Program-made: the position numbers and the translations under genes
The notes under the pieces: model-generated
Database searches by the model: none
The model's input: the letters and a program-made list of their open reading frames with translations, nothing else
Told to the model about the DNA's origin: nothing
Origin: Bacteroidota bacterium
Lineage (GTDB): Bacteria > Bacteroidota > Bacteroidia > Flavobacteriales > Flavobacteriaceae
Length of the DNA: 64,000 nucleotides
Assembly: GCA_020161455.1 (NCBI GenBank)
Contig: JAIUNZ010000006.1
Coordinates: 124,001-188,000, forward strand
Direction of reading: 5' to 3'
Shown: in pieces, positions 56,306 through 64,000 of the stretch
Layout of the letters: each line of letters begins with the position of its first letter
How positions within the stretch are numbered: position 1 is the stretch's first letter

Positions 56306-56706
56306 TTTTATTCCAATGCTTTTATAATTAAATTTGAATATGTTATATTTTCCTTTTTATAAAAAATCAAAAAAATAGTATCCACTTTCAAGGAAAGATT
56401 TTTGATAGATTAAAAAAAATAATATTCACAACTATGAAACTGAAAAATAAAATGAGCAAACAATTTTATGTCTGATGAATTAGACAAGTACTAATTACAA
56501 TAAAAATGGATTTATTAGTATATCATAAACTCTTAACAGTATGTCTGTGTCCGAGATTAAAAATAATATTTATTGAAATTGATTATTTTAAAAACAATAT
56601 ACTTCAAATAACTGTGATGACCTAGAGTCAAAAATATTAAGTATAAAATTATAATCATATAAAATATAGAGTATAAAGTAAACAACCCTTAATTAAAAAA
56701 AGAATT
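56306..56706 (+). other. Gene-free region downstream of S7
   Basis: No intact gene. Short pieces of open frame occur (for example MSVSEIKNNIY at about 56540, like the N-terminus of small Bacteroidota addiction-module proteins, followed by a stop). It may be decayed sequence or a long leader for the lipoprotein at 56707. Confidence 0.4.
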
Positions 56707-57198
56707 ATGAAAAAAACAAATTTAAAAACTTTTTGCGCACTACTTGCAATTTCTTTTGCCATAATATCTTGTAGTAAAGATGATAATTCTAGTTCTTCAG
56801 CACAGGACTATATTAGTATAGGCACCTATGCTGGGAGTATTCAAGTTTCAGATGATCCCCAAACACAACTAGGTTATATATATAATGCAAATGTAACAGT
56901 ACTAAAAAAGGGATCAGAGGTCAAGATTAAACTAATTGGTGATTTAAATGTTGATAGGGAATATACTGGTACAATTATCACAAATAGCAATAACACCTAC
57001 AATATTAACATTAATAAGCAGACCAAGCCAACAATAAAAAACGCTACGGAATCATTGGTAATTAACAATAACGAACTTAGTTTATTAGTAAGGGTTCTAA
57101 ATGAAAGTGAAAATGTAAAAACTAATGCTACACCATCAACAACAATAACGATAACAGGAAAACTGAATTTTATAGGTACTGGTTTAATCAAACAATAG
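56707..57198 (+). CDS. Lipoprotein of unknown function
   Basis: 163 residues with a lipobox (SFAIISC, Cys22) followed by SKDDNSSSS, a flexible acidic-serine tether typical of exported Bacteroidota lipoproteins. The rest is beta-rich (ISIGTYAGSIQVSDD, YNANVTVLKKGSEVKIKLIG, STTITITGKLNFIGTG), probably one small beta-barrel or sandwich. No family recognised. Confidence 0.7.
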   Translation: MKKTNLKTFCALLAISFAIISCSKDDNSSSSAQDYISIGTYAGSIQVSDDPQTQLGYIYNANVTVLKKGSEVKIKLIGDLNVDREYTGTIITNSNNTYNININKQTKPTIKNATESLVINNNELSLLVRVLNESENVKTNATPSTTITITGKLNFIGTGLIKQ

Positions 57199-57244
57199 AA
57201 TTTACTAAAAATCAATTTATTACTAAACTAGAAAACAAGATCTT

Positions 57245-57837
57245 CCAATTGCAGCATTACTGTTGCTGATAATTGTTAATACTCAATCAAAAAAATCTTT
57301 TCAAAGAGAGTAGATACAAGACGAAAAGTATACTTTGGTTTTGTATGTAGCAAATGACACAACGAAAACAGAAATTGGAAGAATTAATAACACTATTCAA
57401 GTTACTGCTGAAAAAAAATTACAATCAATGATATTCAGTAGTAAAATGTTTAAAAACAGATTTCAAATATAATTCCATATACCATTTGAAATATCTACTT
57501 TCAATTTTGCATGAATCATCAAATGATGAAAGAGCTATATAAATAAAGTATGAGATTCTATAAAATACACACATAAAGGAAGGAAGGATGAAAAAACTGA
57601 AGCGCATTCAGAAATGAATGACAAAAGCATGATGTATTTCGATAGGCAGTACTTATCAAAACATTATTATAGGTTTGCCACTAAAACAGGGTTACAGAAA
57701 TGAGCTAATTGCATATAATTATGACCCAAATAGCATTATAGTTTTTATGAAAGTTCAAATTATAAGTGTGTTATCAGTGGATTATATTATTAAAAAACCG
57801 GGGAAGAAAAGTTTTAAAGAAACCAAAACTTTATAGA
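57245..57837 (+). pseudogene. Degraded paralogue of the exported-protein gene at 57870
   Basis: Pieces in several frames follow the order of the next gene: a signal-peptide-like PIAALLLLIIVNTQS, then EKYTLVLYVANDTTKTEIGR (compare NSYTMGYAIYKNGSYIEIGN), then YFD, a frameshift, and IIIGLPLKQGYRNELIAYNY (compare YILKGLPLQSGYKAVLPVFD). An internal TAG and at least two frameshifts destroy the frame, and the C-terminal part is missing. Confidence 0.65.
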
Positions 57838-57869
57838 TAATTATGTCTAGTTAAATATCATAAAAAACT

Positions 57870-59180
57870 ATGAAAAAAATAATTGTAACAAGTATATTTT
57901 TTGTTTATTCTTTAGTAGGAAGAAGCCAGATTAAAATAGTTCCAGGTGATAGTTCTATTGATAAATCATGGATTAAATCGAACAGTTATACTATGGGATA
58001 TGCCATTTATAAAAATGGTTCTTACATTGAAATTGGAAATTACAAAACAGATATTGTTGTTGAAAATCAAAAAATAGATATAAAAACTTCTTTATCATTT
58101 AAAAATTCTGATATAGTATGGAAAGATCATTTCATTTCAAATGCCAACAACTTCAAACCAATAAGTAATAAATCTGAAAGAAGTGGAGACAGAACACTTT
58201 CGTTGAATTTTTCAAATAGCATTACGGGCGAATTTCAAGATAATAAAACAGGTAAAAAAACACCAATAAATGAAAATAGTAAGGGCAACTATTTTGACAT
58301 TGCTATTTATCCATACATTCTTAAAGGTTTACCATTACAGTCAGGTTATAAAGCGGTACTACCTGTATTTGATTATGAATCTGTTTATGCTAATAATAAG
58401 TTTTGTAATGTTATAATAAAAGAAGTTAAAACTGATTTATATATATCCAATTTGACTGGTGAACATAAAGTATGGAAGGTTAGCGTATTTGAGGAAAGTA
58501 CAAAACATAATTTTCAATATTATATTGATAAAGAAACACGTAAAATTTGGCTAATTTCAATTGTCTCTGCTAAAGGTGACAAAATAGAATTAAAAAATAA
58601 AGAAATAGATTTTAATCCTTTTCAAAATGTTTTTAATAAAGAAGAAACATTAAAATTAGTAAATGATGGAAATTCAACTATCGAAGGTGTTGCCTTTGCT
58701 AGAGACAATCAAAATGAAGGTGCTTTAAAAGGAATAGCTATATTGAATATAAACAAAAAACAATTTGCACCAAAAGGAACCACAATTGTATTAATGCCAT
58801 ATACAGCTTATTATAAAGAGTGGATGACACTAAATAAAAAGCAAGATAAAATCAAAAATGCCCAACCTATTCCACTGCCAAAAGAAGCATTTGACTGTTT
58901 TAAATTTACTACTATTTATGATGATGAAGGTCATTTTGAATTCACTAATTTATTACCTGGAGACTACTTTTTGAGCACCTCTTTTAAATATCAACATACA
59001 AGTTTACGTAGTGAAGTAACTGGGGTTTCTGATGTTTACATTGGAGGAAACTACGTTGGAAGTAATGTTTATTCTAGTGTATTTGCATATTCTTCGTTAG
59101 GCGCTGCTAATGTGCAAGAAATTGTTACAGTTAAAAAAGAAGGCGAAAAGGTAAAAGTAAAATTAAAGAAGACTTTGTAA
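57870..59180 (+). CDS. Exported protein of unknown function
   Basis: 436 residues with a signal peptide (VTSIFFVYSLVGRSQ). The N-terminal two thirds are beta-rich with DIAIYPYILKGLPLQSGYKA, resembling periplasmic DUF3108-like folds. The C-terminal part (about 270-410) contains FARDNQNEGALKGIAILNIN and YDDEGHFEFTNLLPGDYFLS, similar to a carboxypeptidase-regulatory/Cna-B-like domain. No T9SS domain. A degraded paralogue lies directly upstream. Confidence 0.7.
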   Translation: MKKIIVTSIFFVYSLVGRSQIKIVPGDSSIDKSWIKSNSYTMGYAIYKNGSYIEIGNYKTDIVVENQKIDIKTSLSFKNSDIVWKDHFISNANNFKPISNKSERSGDRTLSLNFSNSITGEFQDNKTGKKTPINENSKGNYFDIAIYPYILKGLPLQSGYKAVLPVFDYESVYANNKFCNVIIKEVKTDLYISNLTGEHKVWKVSVFEESTKHNFQYYIDKETRKIWLISIVSAKGDKIELKNKEIDFNPFQNVFNKEETLKLVNDGNSTIEGVAFARDNQNEGALKGIAILNINKKQFAPKGTTIVLMPYTAYYKEWMTLNKKQDKIKNAQPIPLPKEAFDCFKFTTIYDDEGHFEFTNLLPGDYFLSTSFKYQHTSLRSEVTGVSDVYIGGNYVGSNVYSSVFAYSSLGAANVQEIVTVKKEGEKVKVKLKKTL

Positions 59181-59252
59181 TAGGTTCAAGTCATTCATAA
59201 CAAAGCATGTAATAAATTAAAAAAACATTAAAAAAAGATATACAAAAAGCAC

Positions 59253-59375
59253 TCAAAACATCAATCATTATTCTTCCATTTAATTATTGTTCTAGCAGGC
59301 ATTTTGCTTAACAATAAAATTAAGGAAAAGCCACACGACTTGTTCGAAAGGAGTAATAATATTCAATTAAAGTAA
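59253..59375 (+). pseudogene. Short coding remnant with one membrane helix
   Basis: About 40 codons without a start codon read HSKHQSLFFHLIIVLAGILL then NNKIKEKPHDLFERS to a stop. It looks like part of a membrane protein. The rest of 59181-59460 shows no structure I can support. Confidence 0.3.
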
Positions 59376-59463
59376 TATTAATTTCAAACTATAAAAAATA
59401 TTCAAATTAAACACTTTTTTATTAAAACTAGTTTGTAAATTACCTTTTAAACTTTCTAAATAA

Positions 59464-59951
59464 AATGTATGATAAAAAAAGCAGAAAACAACACTCTCTT
59501 TTTATTGATGAAAATGAAAGTTTAATAATTGAGAAACAATATAAACTGATAAAAAATCAAATTACAGTAGCCGAGAGGATAAACTTATTCAATTAGAGAA
59601 AATACAATTAAATTTAGAAAAATTAAATTTTAACTCATTTTTTTTTAGAATTTGGAAAACCTATCAGATTTTCAAATGATAAAGGTATTTTAATTCCTTC
59701 AATTGGAAATCACTTAGAGTTTCAAAGTTTAAGAAGCAAAATTTTTAGCCAAATAAAAGAATATCCGAGGAATCAAGAACCGCATATAACATTAATGCAC
59801 CCAAGAAACTCCATTTGTACAAATGAAATATTTGAAATCATAAAAAGGTATAAACTGCCAAATAAATTAAAGTTTGAAAAAATTAGTTTAATCGAACAAA
59901 CTCATGGTGAAAGATGGAATGTTATTGAAGAATACAAACTTAAAAATTAAT
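59464..59951 (+). pseudogene. 2'-5' RNA ligase-like (2H phosphoesterase) gene with two frameshifts
   Basis: Frames join as MYDKKSRKQHSLFIDENES, then after a shift near 59575 DKLIQLEKIQLNLEKLNFNS, then after a second shift in the nine-T run at 59638-59646 FGKPIRFSNDKGILIPSIG, and PHITLMHPRNS, the HxTx motif of 2H enzymes. The C-terminal half is a clean open frame to 59951. Without correction of both shifts only short peptides are made. Confidence 0.65.
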
Positions 59952-59953
59952 AA

Positions 59954-60613
59954 ATGGAAAATTTAACAATCTTGAACATTGACAAAGAATTTAAAAAAAC
60001 ATCAGGAGTATGCCTGTTATTTGGTTCATTGTTAGCAACTACAACTATGATTATTCATCCCGTTGGAGGAAGTGTTGAACATATTGTTAAGTTAAAAAGT
60101 AGCCTAGTATTTTCCCATTCAATTGCAATATTTTGTCTGCCATTTATTAGTTTTGGATTTTGGGGTTTATCTCAATTATTAAAAACTAAAAGTAAGATTT
60201 CAATATTAGCTTTTATTATTTTCTCATTTGGATTATTCGCCGCAATGATAGCGGCTACAATAAATGGATTTACATTACCCTACTTTGCCTCTAATTATGT
60301 AAAGGACGAAAATGACATAGCGACTATCAAAAAAATTATTGATTATGGAAAATTCATAAATATCCCTATGGCGTTAATTTTTATCACTGCAACTTCCCTT
60401 TGCGTATGTATTTGGTCAATTTTAATTATTAAAACAAATCAAATATCAAAAGGGTTAGGGTATTTTGGTTTAATAATTATTTCTTTTGGCCTTATAGGTG
60501 TTTTATTAAAATTCAATTTCACGAGTCTTTTAGGTTTTAGAACTTTTACCGTAGGATTGGTAATTTGGATCTTATTTATTGGGGTGAATATGCTGAAAAT
60601 AGAAAAACTTTAA
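59954..60613 (+). CDS. Six-helix membrane protein of unknown function
   Basis: 219 residues with about six hydrophobic helices. The first begins CLLFGSLLATTTMIIHP, and the region after helix 3 has TINGFTLPYFASNYV. It is similar in size and helix layout to the DUF4386 protein downstream. It starts 3 bp after the broken 2H gene and heads a run of four same-strand genes to 62254. No known domain recognised. Confidence 0.65.
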   Translation: MENLTILNIDKEFKKTSGVCLLFGSLLATTTMIIHPVGGSVEHIVKLKSSLVFSHSIAIFCLPFISFGFWGLSQLLKTKSKISILAFIIFSFGLFAAMIAATINGFTLPYFASNYVKDENDIATIKKIIDYGKFINIPMALIFITATSLCVCIWSILIIKTNQISKGLGYFGLIIISFGLIGVLLKFNFTSLLGFRTFTVGLVIWILFIGVNMLKIEKL

Positions 60614-60659
60614 TCAAAAAGCATTCATCACATCAGCTACTAATTAAACTTAATAAACA

Positions 60660-61097
60660 ATGAATTCAACAAACACAAACCACTTAGAAGATTTCAAAAT
60701 AAATGTCAAAATTAAACTTTCATTACTATGGACATCTGTTACATTTATATATTTATACGGTGACTATTTTGAATTATATGTGCCTCAAAAAACACAAGGA
60801 TTAGTAGATGGTAATAATTTGTTGGATAGTCCTATGAAGTTATTTTTCGCAGCTTTATTATTAGCTATACCTGCTTTTATGATTGTCCTATCTTTTGTAT
60901 TAAAACCTAAAATGAGTAGGATTCTAAACCTTATTTTTGGAATTTTCTTCACGCTAATGATGCTATTAATTGCTGTTACTTCTATTCAATCTTCGGCTTG
61001 GAGGGCTTTCTATGTTTTTTACGCCATTCTAGAAAGTAGCATTACAGCAATTATAGTATGGAATGCATTTAAATGGCCCACACAAAAAAGAAATTAA
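60660..61097 (+). CDS. DUF6326-like four-helix membrane protein
   Basis: 145 residues with four helices. The pattern KIKLSLLWTSVTFIYLYGDY followed by ELYVPQ and the C-terminal AFYVFYAILESSITAIIVWN resembles the DUF6326 family. Function not established. It lies in the run of small membrane-protein genes, 46 bp after the preceding gene. Confidence 0.65.
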   Translation: MNSTNTNHLEDFKINVKIKLSLLWTSVTFIYLYGDYFELYVPQKTQGLVDGNNLLDSPMKLFFAALLLAIPAFMIVLSFVLKPKMSRILNLIFGIFFTLMMLLIAVTSIQSSAWRAFYVFYAILESSITAIIVWNAFKWPTQKRN

Positions 61098-61116
61098 TCA
61101 TAAACCTTAAATTAAA

Positions 61117-61806
61117 ATGAACTCAAAAAGAAAAACAGCAAGAATAGCAGGATTACTCTATTTAGGGGTTGTGATTACTGGAATATTTAGTTTAATGTAT
61201 GTTCCAAAAAGCTTAATTGTTTGGGATAATGCAACAGCTACATTTAACAATATAGTAAGCAATCAAACACTTTTCCGCATTGGAATTGTTAGTGGATTGA
61301 TCTGTTATACTTTCTTTCTTTTCCTGCCACTAGTTTTGTACAAACTACTCAAACCCGTCAATGATAATTATGCAAAACTTATGGTGATTTTAGCAATTAT
61401 TAGTGTACCCATATATTTCATAAATGTTCAAAATCAATTTACCATACTTTCAATTGTCAGTAGTTCTAACTACCTAAATGGTTACTCAACCGAACAAATC
61501 AAATCAATGGTTATGTTGTATCTCGACCAATACGAAAATGGTATGCGAATTGTTCATATATTTTCAGGACTTTGGTTGTTTCCATTTGGATATTTAGTAT
61601 TTAAATCAGGTTTTCTACCGAAGTTTTTAGGAATACTATTAATGCTGGGATGCTTTGGTTATCTGATCAATTTTTTTGGAAACACCCTTGTATCAAATTA
61701 TTCAGAAATAGGTATAGCATCTTATTTACAATTACCTGCAAGTCTTAGTGAAATAGGAATTTGTTTGTGGTTATTGATTGTTGGTGTAAATGTAAAAACA
61801 ACTTAG
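61117..61806 (+). CDS. DUF4386 family membrane protein
   Basis: 229 residues with about six helices and the DUF4386 signatures: N-terminal RKTARIAGLLYLGVVITGIF, LFRIGIVSGLICYTFFLFLP, and a C-terminal GLWLFPFGYLVFKSGFLPKF. Function unknown. Its stop is one base before the DinB gene start. Confidence 0.85.
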   Translation: MNSKRKTARIAGLLYLGVVITGIFSLMYVPKSLIVWDNATATFNNIVSNQTLFRIGIVSGLICYTFFLFLPLVLYKLLKPVNDNYAKLMVILAIISVPIYFINVQNQFTILSIVSSSNYLNGYSTEQIKSMVMLYLDQYENGMRIVHIFSGLWLFPFGYLVFKSGFLPKFLGILLMLGCFGYLINFFGNTLVSNYSEIGIASYLQLPASLSEIGICLWLLIVGVNVKTT

Positions 61807-61807
61807 C

Positions 61808-62254
61808 ATGCTTATTGAATATTATAGTAAACGTTATAAAAACGATTTAGAAAAACTAAAAAATGAACTAAACCTTTATAGGCATGAAAATCATTTGTGG
61901 TTTAGAAATGAACATATACCTAATTCCGCAGGTACCTTATGCCTTCATTTGATTGGAAATTTAAATCATTTTATAGGACATGTTTTGGGCAAAACCGATT
62001 ATCAACGAAATAGAGATCAAGAGTTTGTTTTGATGGACATTTCAAGACATGATTTATTTCAAAAAATTAATGAAACTCAAGAAATTATTGAACGATCATT
62101 TAACATGATAACCAACGAGTCTCTGACTGACGCTTACCCACTATTAAAATTTGAAGAAAATGAATCGATAGAATTTATGCTTGTTCATACATTAAGTCAC
62201 TTAAATTATCATCTAGGGCAAATTAATTACCATAGAAGAATTTTTGACCAATAG
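61808..62254 (+). CDS. DinB-family protein (DUF1572-like)
   Basis: 148 residues, a four-helix bundle. The putative metal-binding His residues occur in LCLHLIGNLNHFIGHVLG and HTLSHLNYHLGQINYHRR, as expected in DinB/YfiT-like proteins, several of which are divalent-metal-dependent thiol or amide transferases. The substrate is unknown. It is the last gene of the small operon. Confidence 0.85.
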   Translation: MLIEYYSKRYKNDLEKLKNELNLYRHENHLWFRNEHIPNSAGTLCLHLIGNLNHFIGHVLGKTDYQRNRDQEFVLMDISRHDLFQKINETQEIIERSFNMITNESLTDAYPLLKFEENESIEFMLVHTLSHLNYHLGQINYHRRIFDQ

Positions 62255-62323
62255 CCTATTTTATCAATTCTATTCCTTGTTGTAAACTAAAAAAAATAAC
62301 ATAAAACTACACACTAAAAAAAC

Positions 62324-64000
62324 ATGAGAACAAAGAGAATAATGCACCTTATGATTTGTCTTGTCATTTTATTTGTTAACAAGACTATCTCGCAAACCAC
62401 TTATTATGTGGACTCCTCAAAGACAAATAACAATGGCGTTGGCACTTCATGGTCCACAGCAAAAAAAGATCTTCAAGCAGCAATTGGCATTGCTTCAAAT
62501 GGTGATGCAATTTGGGTTAAGTCTGGCACCTATTTACCAACAGAAGATCCTTTTGGAAATCCTAACCCATCCAATAGCAGAGACAAAACATTTACACTTA
62601 AAAATGGTGTGAAAATATATGGTGGTTTTGCCGGAACAGAAACCTTGTTAAGCCAGAGAAACTGGACAACAAATGTTACGACTTTAAGTGGAGATTTGGG
62701 TACATTAAACTCGCTTTCAGATAATGCATATCATGTTGTTATTAGTGTGAATTTAACCAGTGCAACAGTTCTTGATGGGGTAGTGATAACTAAAGGTTAT
62801 GCAACTGCACCTGGGGGGTCTAGTATTACTGTAAATACACAAGTTTTAAATCGTCACTATGCTGGTGGTGTTTACAATATGTTTTCAGATACAAGTTTTA
62901 CTAACTGTACCATTACTCTTAATAGTGCTGATTGTACGAATACTGATGACGATGCTTTGGGTGCAGGTGTTGTTAATTATAATTCTTCTTCCACTTTCAC
63001 CAATTGTCTAATAGATAGTAATTCGTTTCTTATTGGAGGTGCTAGTTTTGGGGCTTTTGGTGCTGGTATGTGTATAATAAATGGAAGTTGTTCTATAGTT
63101 AGTTGCGTGTTTTCAAATAATACGAGTGGCTCTGGGTTTTTAGATTCCTCAAGAGGAGGAGCGATAAACTTAACAGGAACAGCCAATATTGTAAATACTG
63201 TATTTTATAATAATTCAGCTCAAAATGGTGGAACTTTATTTTTTGGAGGAGCAGAGGCAAATACTTCAACAATAACAAATTGTAGTTTTGTAAGCAATAG
63301 TTCTCCTTATGCTGGAACAGCGTATCAAGGTTTTTCTAAAGCAACTTTTAAAAACTGTCTGTTTTGGAATAATACGCCAACCGTGAGTGGCGTAGCCGGT
63401 AGAAATGAGATTTATAGTCAAGATAATAGGATTGGTTTTCAGCCTACTTTTCAAAACTGTATTATTAGAGATGCTGTGGGAAGTCCACTAGCTATAACAA
63501 ATGCAGTTCTGGTTAGCTGTTTGAATAGCAATCCACTTTTTGTGAATGCAGCGGATGGTGATGGACTAGACAATCAGTGGGCTACAACTGATGATGGGCT
63601 CGCACTTCAAGCTACTAGCCCAGCTAAAAATATCGGAGCAACTGGATTGGGTGTACCAAATACAGATATCATTGGAAACACTAGAGATAGTCAACCTGAT
63701 TTAGGAGCTTATGAATTTCAAAACCCTTGTGTCAACCCAACAGTTTATAATGTAAATGGAGGTGGTGCTTATTGTGCTGGCGGTGTTGGTCACGTTATTT
63801 TAGTCTCAAACTCAGAAATTGGGGTAACCTATCAACTAAAAAATGGTTCCACTAATGTGGGAACTGCTATAAGTGGAACAGGAAATTCAATTAGTTTTGG
63901 AAATCAAACTGTTGCAGGAACCTATACAGTAGTCGCAACAAAAACTGTTGGTGGTTGCTCTTCTACTATGAGTGGTAGTGCAATTATTATAGTGAATCCT
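62324..64000 (+). CDS. Secreted parallel beta-helix (choice-of-anchor Q-like) protein, 3' end beyond the window
   Basis: 559 codons are visible from the ATG at 62324, with no stop before the right edge. Signal peptide (LMICLVILFVNKTISQ), then the opening of adhesin-like beta-helices (TYYVDSSKTNNNGVGTSWST, GDAIWVKSGTY), repeated rungs (TNCTITLNS, TNCLIDSNS, TNCSFVSNS), the closing SPAKNIGATGLGVPNTDIIG and QPDLGAYEF, and then an Ig-like module (from about 475). A T9SS domain is expected beyond the edge but not seen. Confidence 0.88.
   Translation, partial: MRTKRIMHLMICLVILFVNKTISQTTYYVDSSKTNNNGVGTSWSTAKKDLQAAIGIASNGDAIWVKSGTYLPTEDPFGNPNPSNSRDKTFTLKNGVKIYGGFAGTETLLSQRNWTTNVTTLSGDLGTLNSLSDNAYHVVISVNLTSATVLDGVVITKGYATAPGGSSITVNTQVLNRHYAGGVYNMFSDTSFTNCTITLNSADCTNTDDDALGAGVVNYNSSSTFTNCLIDSNSFLIGGASFGAFGAGMCIINGSCSIVSCVFSNNTSGSGFLDSSRGGAINLTGTANIVNTVFYNNSAQNGGTLFFGGAEANTSTITNCSFVSNSSPYAGTAYQGFSKATFKNCLFWNNTPTVSGVAGRNEIYSQDNRIGFQPTFQNCIIRDAVGSPLAITNAVLVSCLNSNPLFVNAADGDGLDNQWATTDDGLALQATSPAKNIGATGLGVPNTDIIGNTRDSQPDLGAYEFQNPCVNPTVYNVNGGGAYCAGGVGHVILVSNSEIGVTYQLKNGSTNVGTAISGTGNSISFGNQTVAGTYTVVATKTVGGCSSTMSGSAIIIVNP

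Overview
The window is AT-rich DNA from a member of the Bacteroidota, most likely a Flavobacterium-like flavobacterium. The evidence is type IX secretion (T9SS) C-terminal sorting domains on several secreted proteins, Bacteroidota promoters of the TTG-N20-TAnnTTTG type, SusC-like/DUF4249 and DUF5686 proteins, and a flavobacterial housekeeping gene order (ftsX-DUF3098-uppP-truB, pyrH-frr, asnS-rpoN).

Layout. Positions 1-31122 are mainly core genome: a glycosyltransferase/flippase pair, a large T9SS metalloprotease, pckA, DUF423 and DUF3108 genes, a saccharopine dehydrogenase-like gene with an Lrp regulator, a YugP-type peptidase, leuS, ftsX-uppP-truB, pyrH-frr, a DUF5686 outer-membrane protein, a Na+/H+ antiporter, an MMPL/RND protein, asnS and rpoN. 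A 3' tRNA remnant at 31145-31166 marks a possible integration boundary. From there to the right edge the content is accessory: three paralogous TPR histidine kinases with one NarL-type response regulator, a series of secreted, lipoprotein and outer-membrane genes, a SusC-like/DUF4249 pair, small membrane proteins, and several decaying genes (an AraC regulator, an outer-membrane barrel, a 2H phosphoesterase, and a paralogue of the gene at 57870).

Two things stand out. First, leuS is about 250 residues longer than a usual bacterial LeuRS. It carries four GC-rich palindromic elements read in frame, and two of them, in opposite orientation, flank a complete DUF559 (Vsr-like PD-(D/E)XK nuclease) domain inside the editing domain. 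This looks like a mobile palindrome/nuclease module that survives inside an essential gene by staying in frame. Second, a 16-bp palindrome TACCTGA-nn-TCAGGTA, with the same 7-2-7 geometry as NarL-family operators, occurs at six intergenic positions (plus one degenerate copy) between 34.9 and 56.3 kb and was not seen in the core half. It lies upstream of the histidine kinase genes and of several exported-protein genes. At two targets the distance to the promoter is identical to the base. I infer a local, autoregulated NarL-type regulon controlling cell-surface and secreted proteins.

Other structure includes an array of about twelve degenerate 21-bp repeats between leuS and the YugP gene, and a shared CTTTTAAAC-type leader directly upstream of leuS, frr and rpoN. 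All functional calls come from reading the sequence; no database search was possible.
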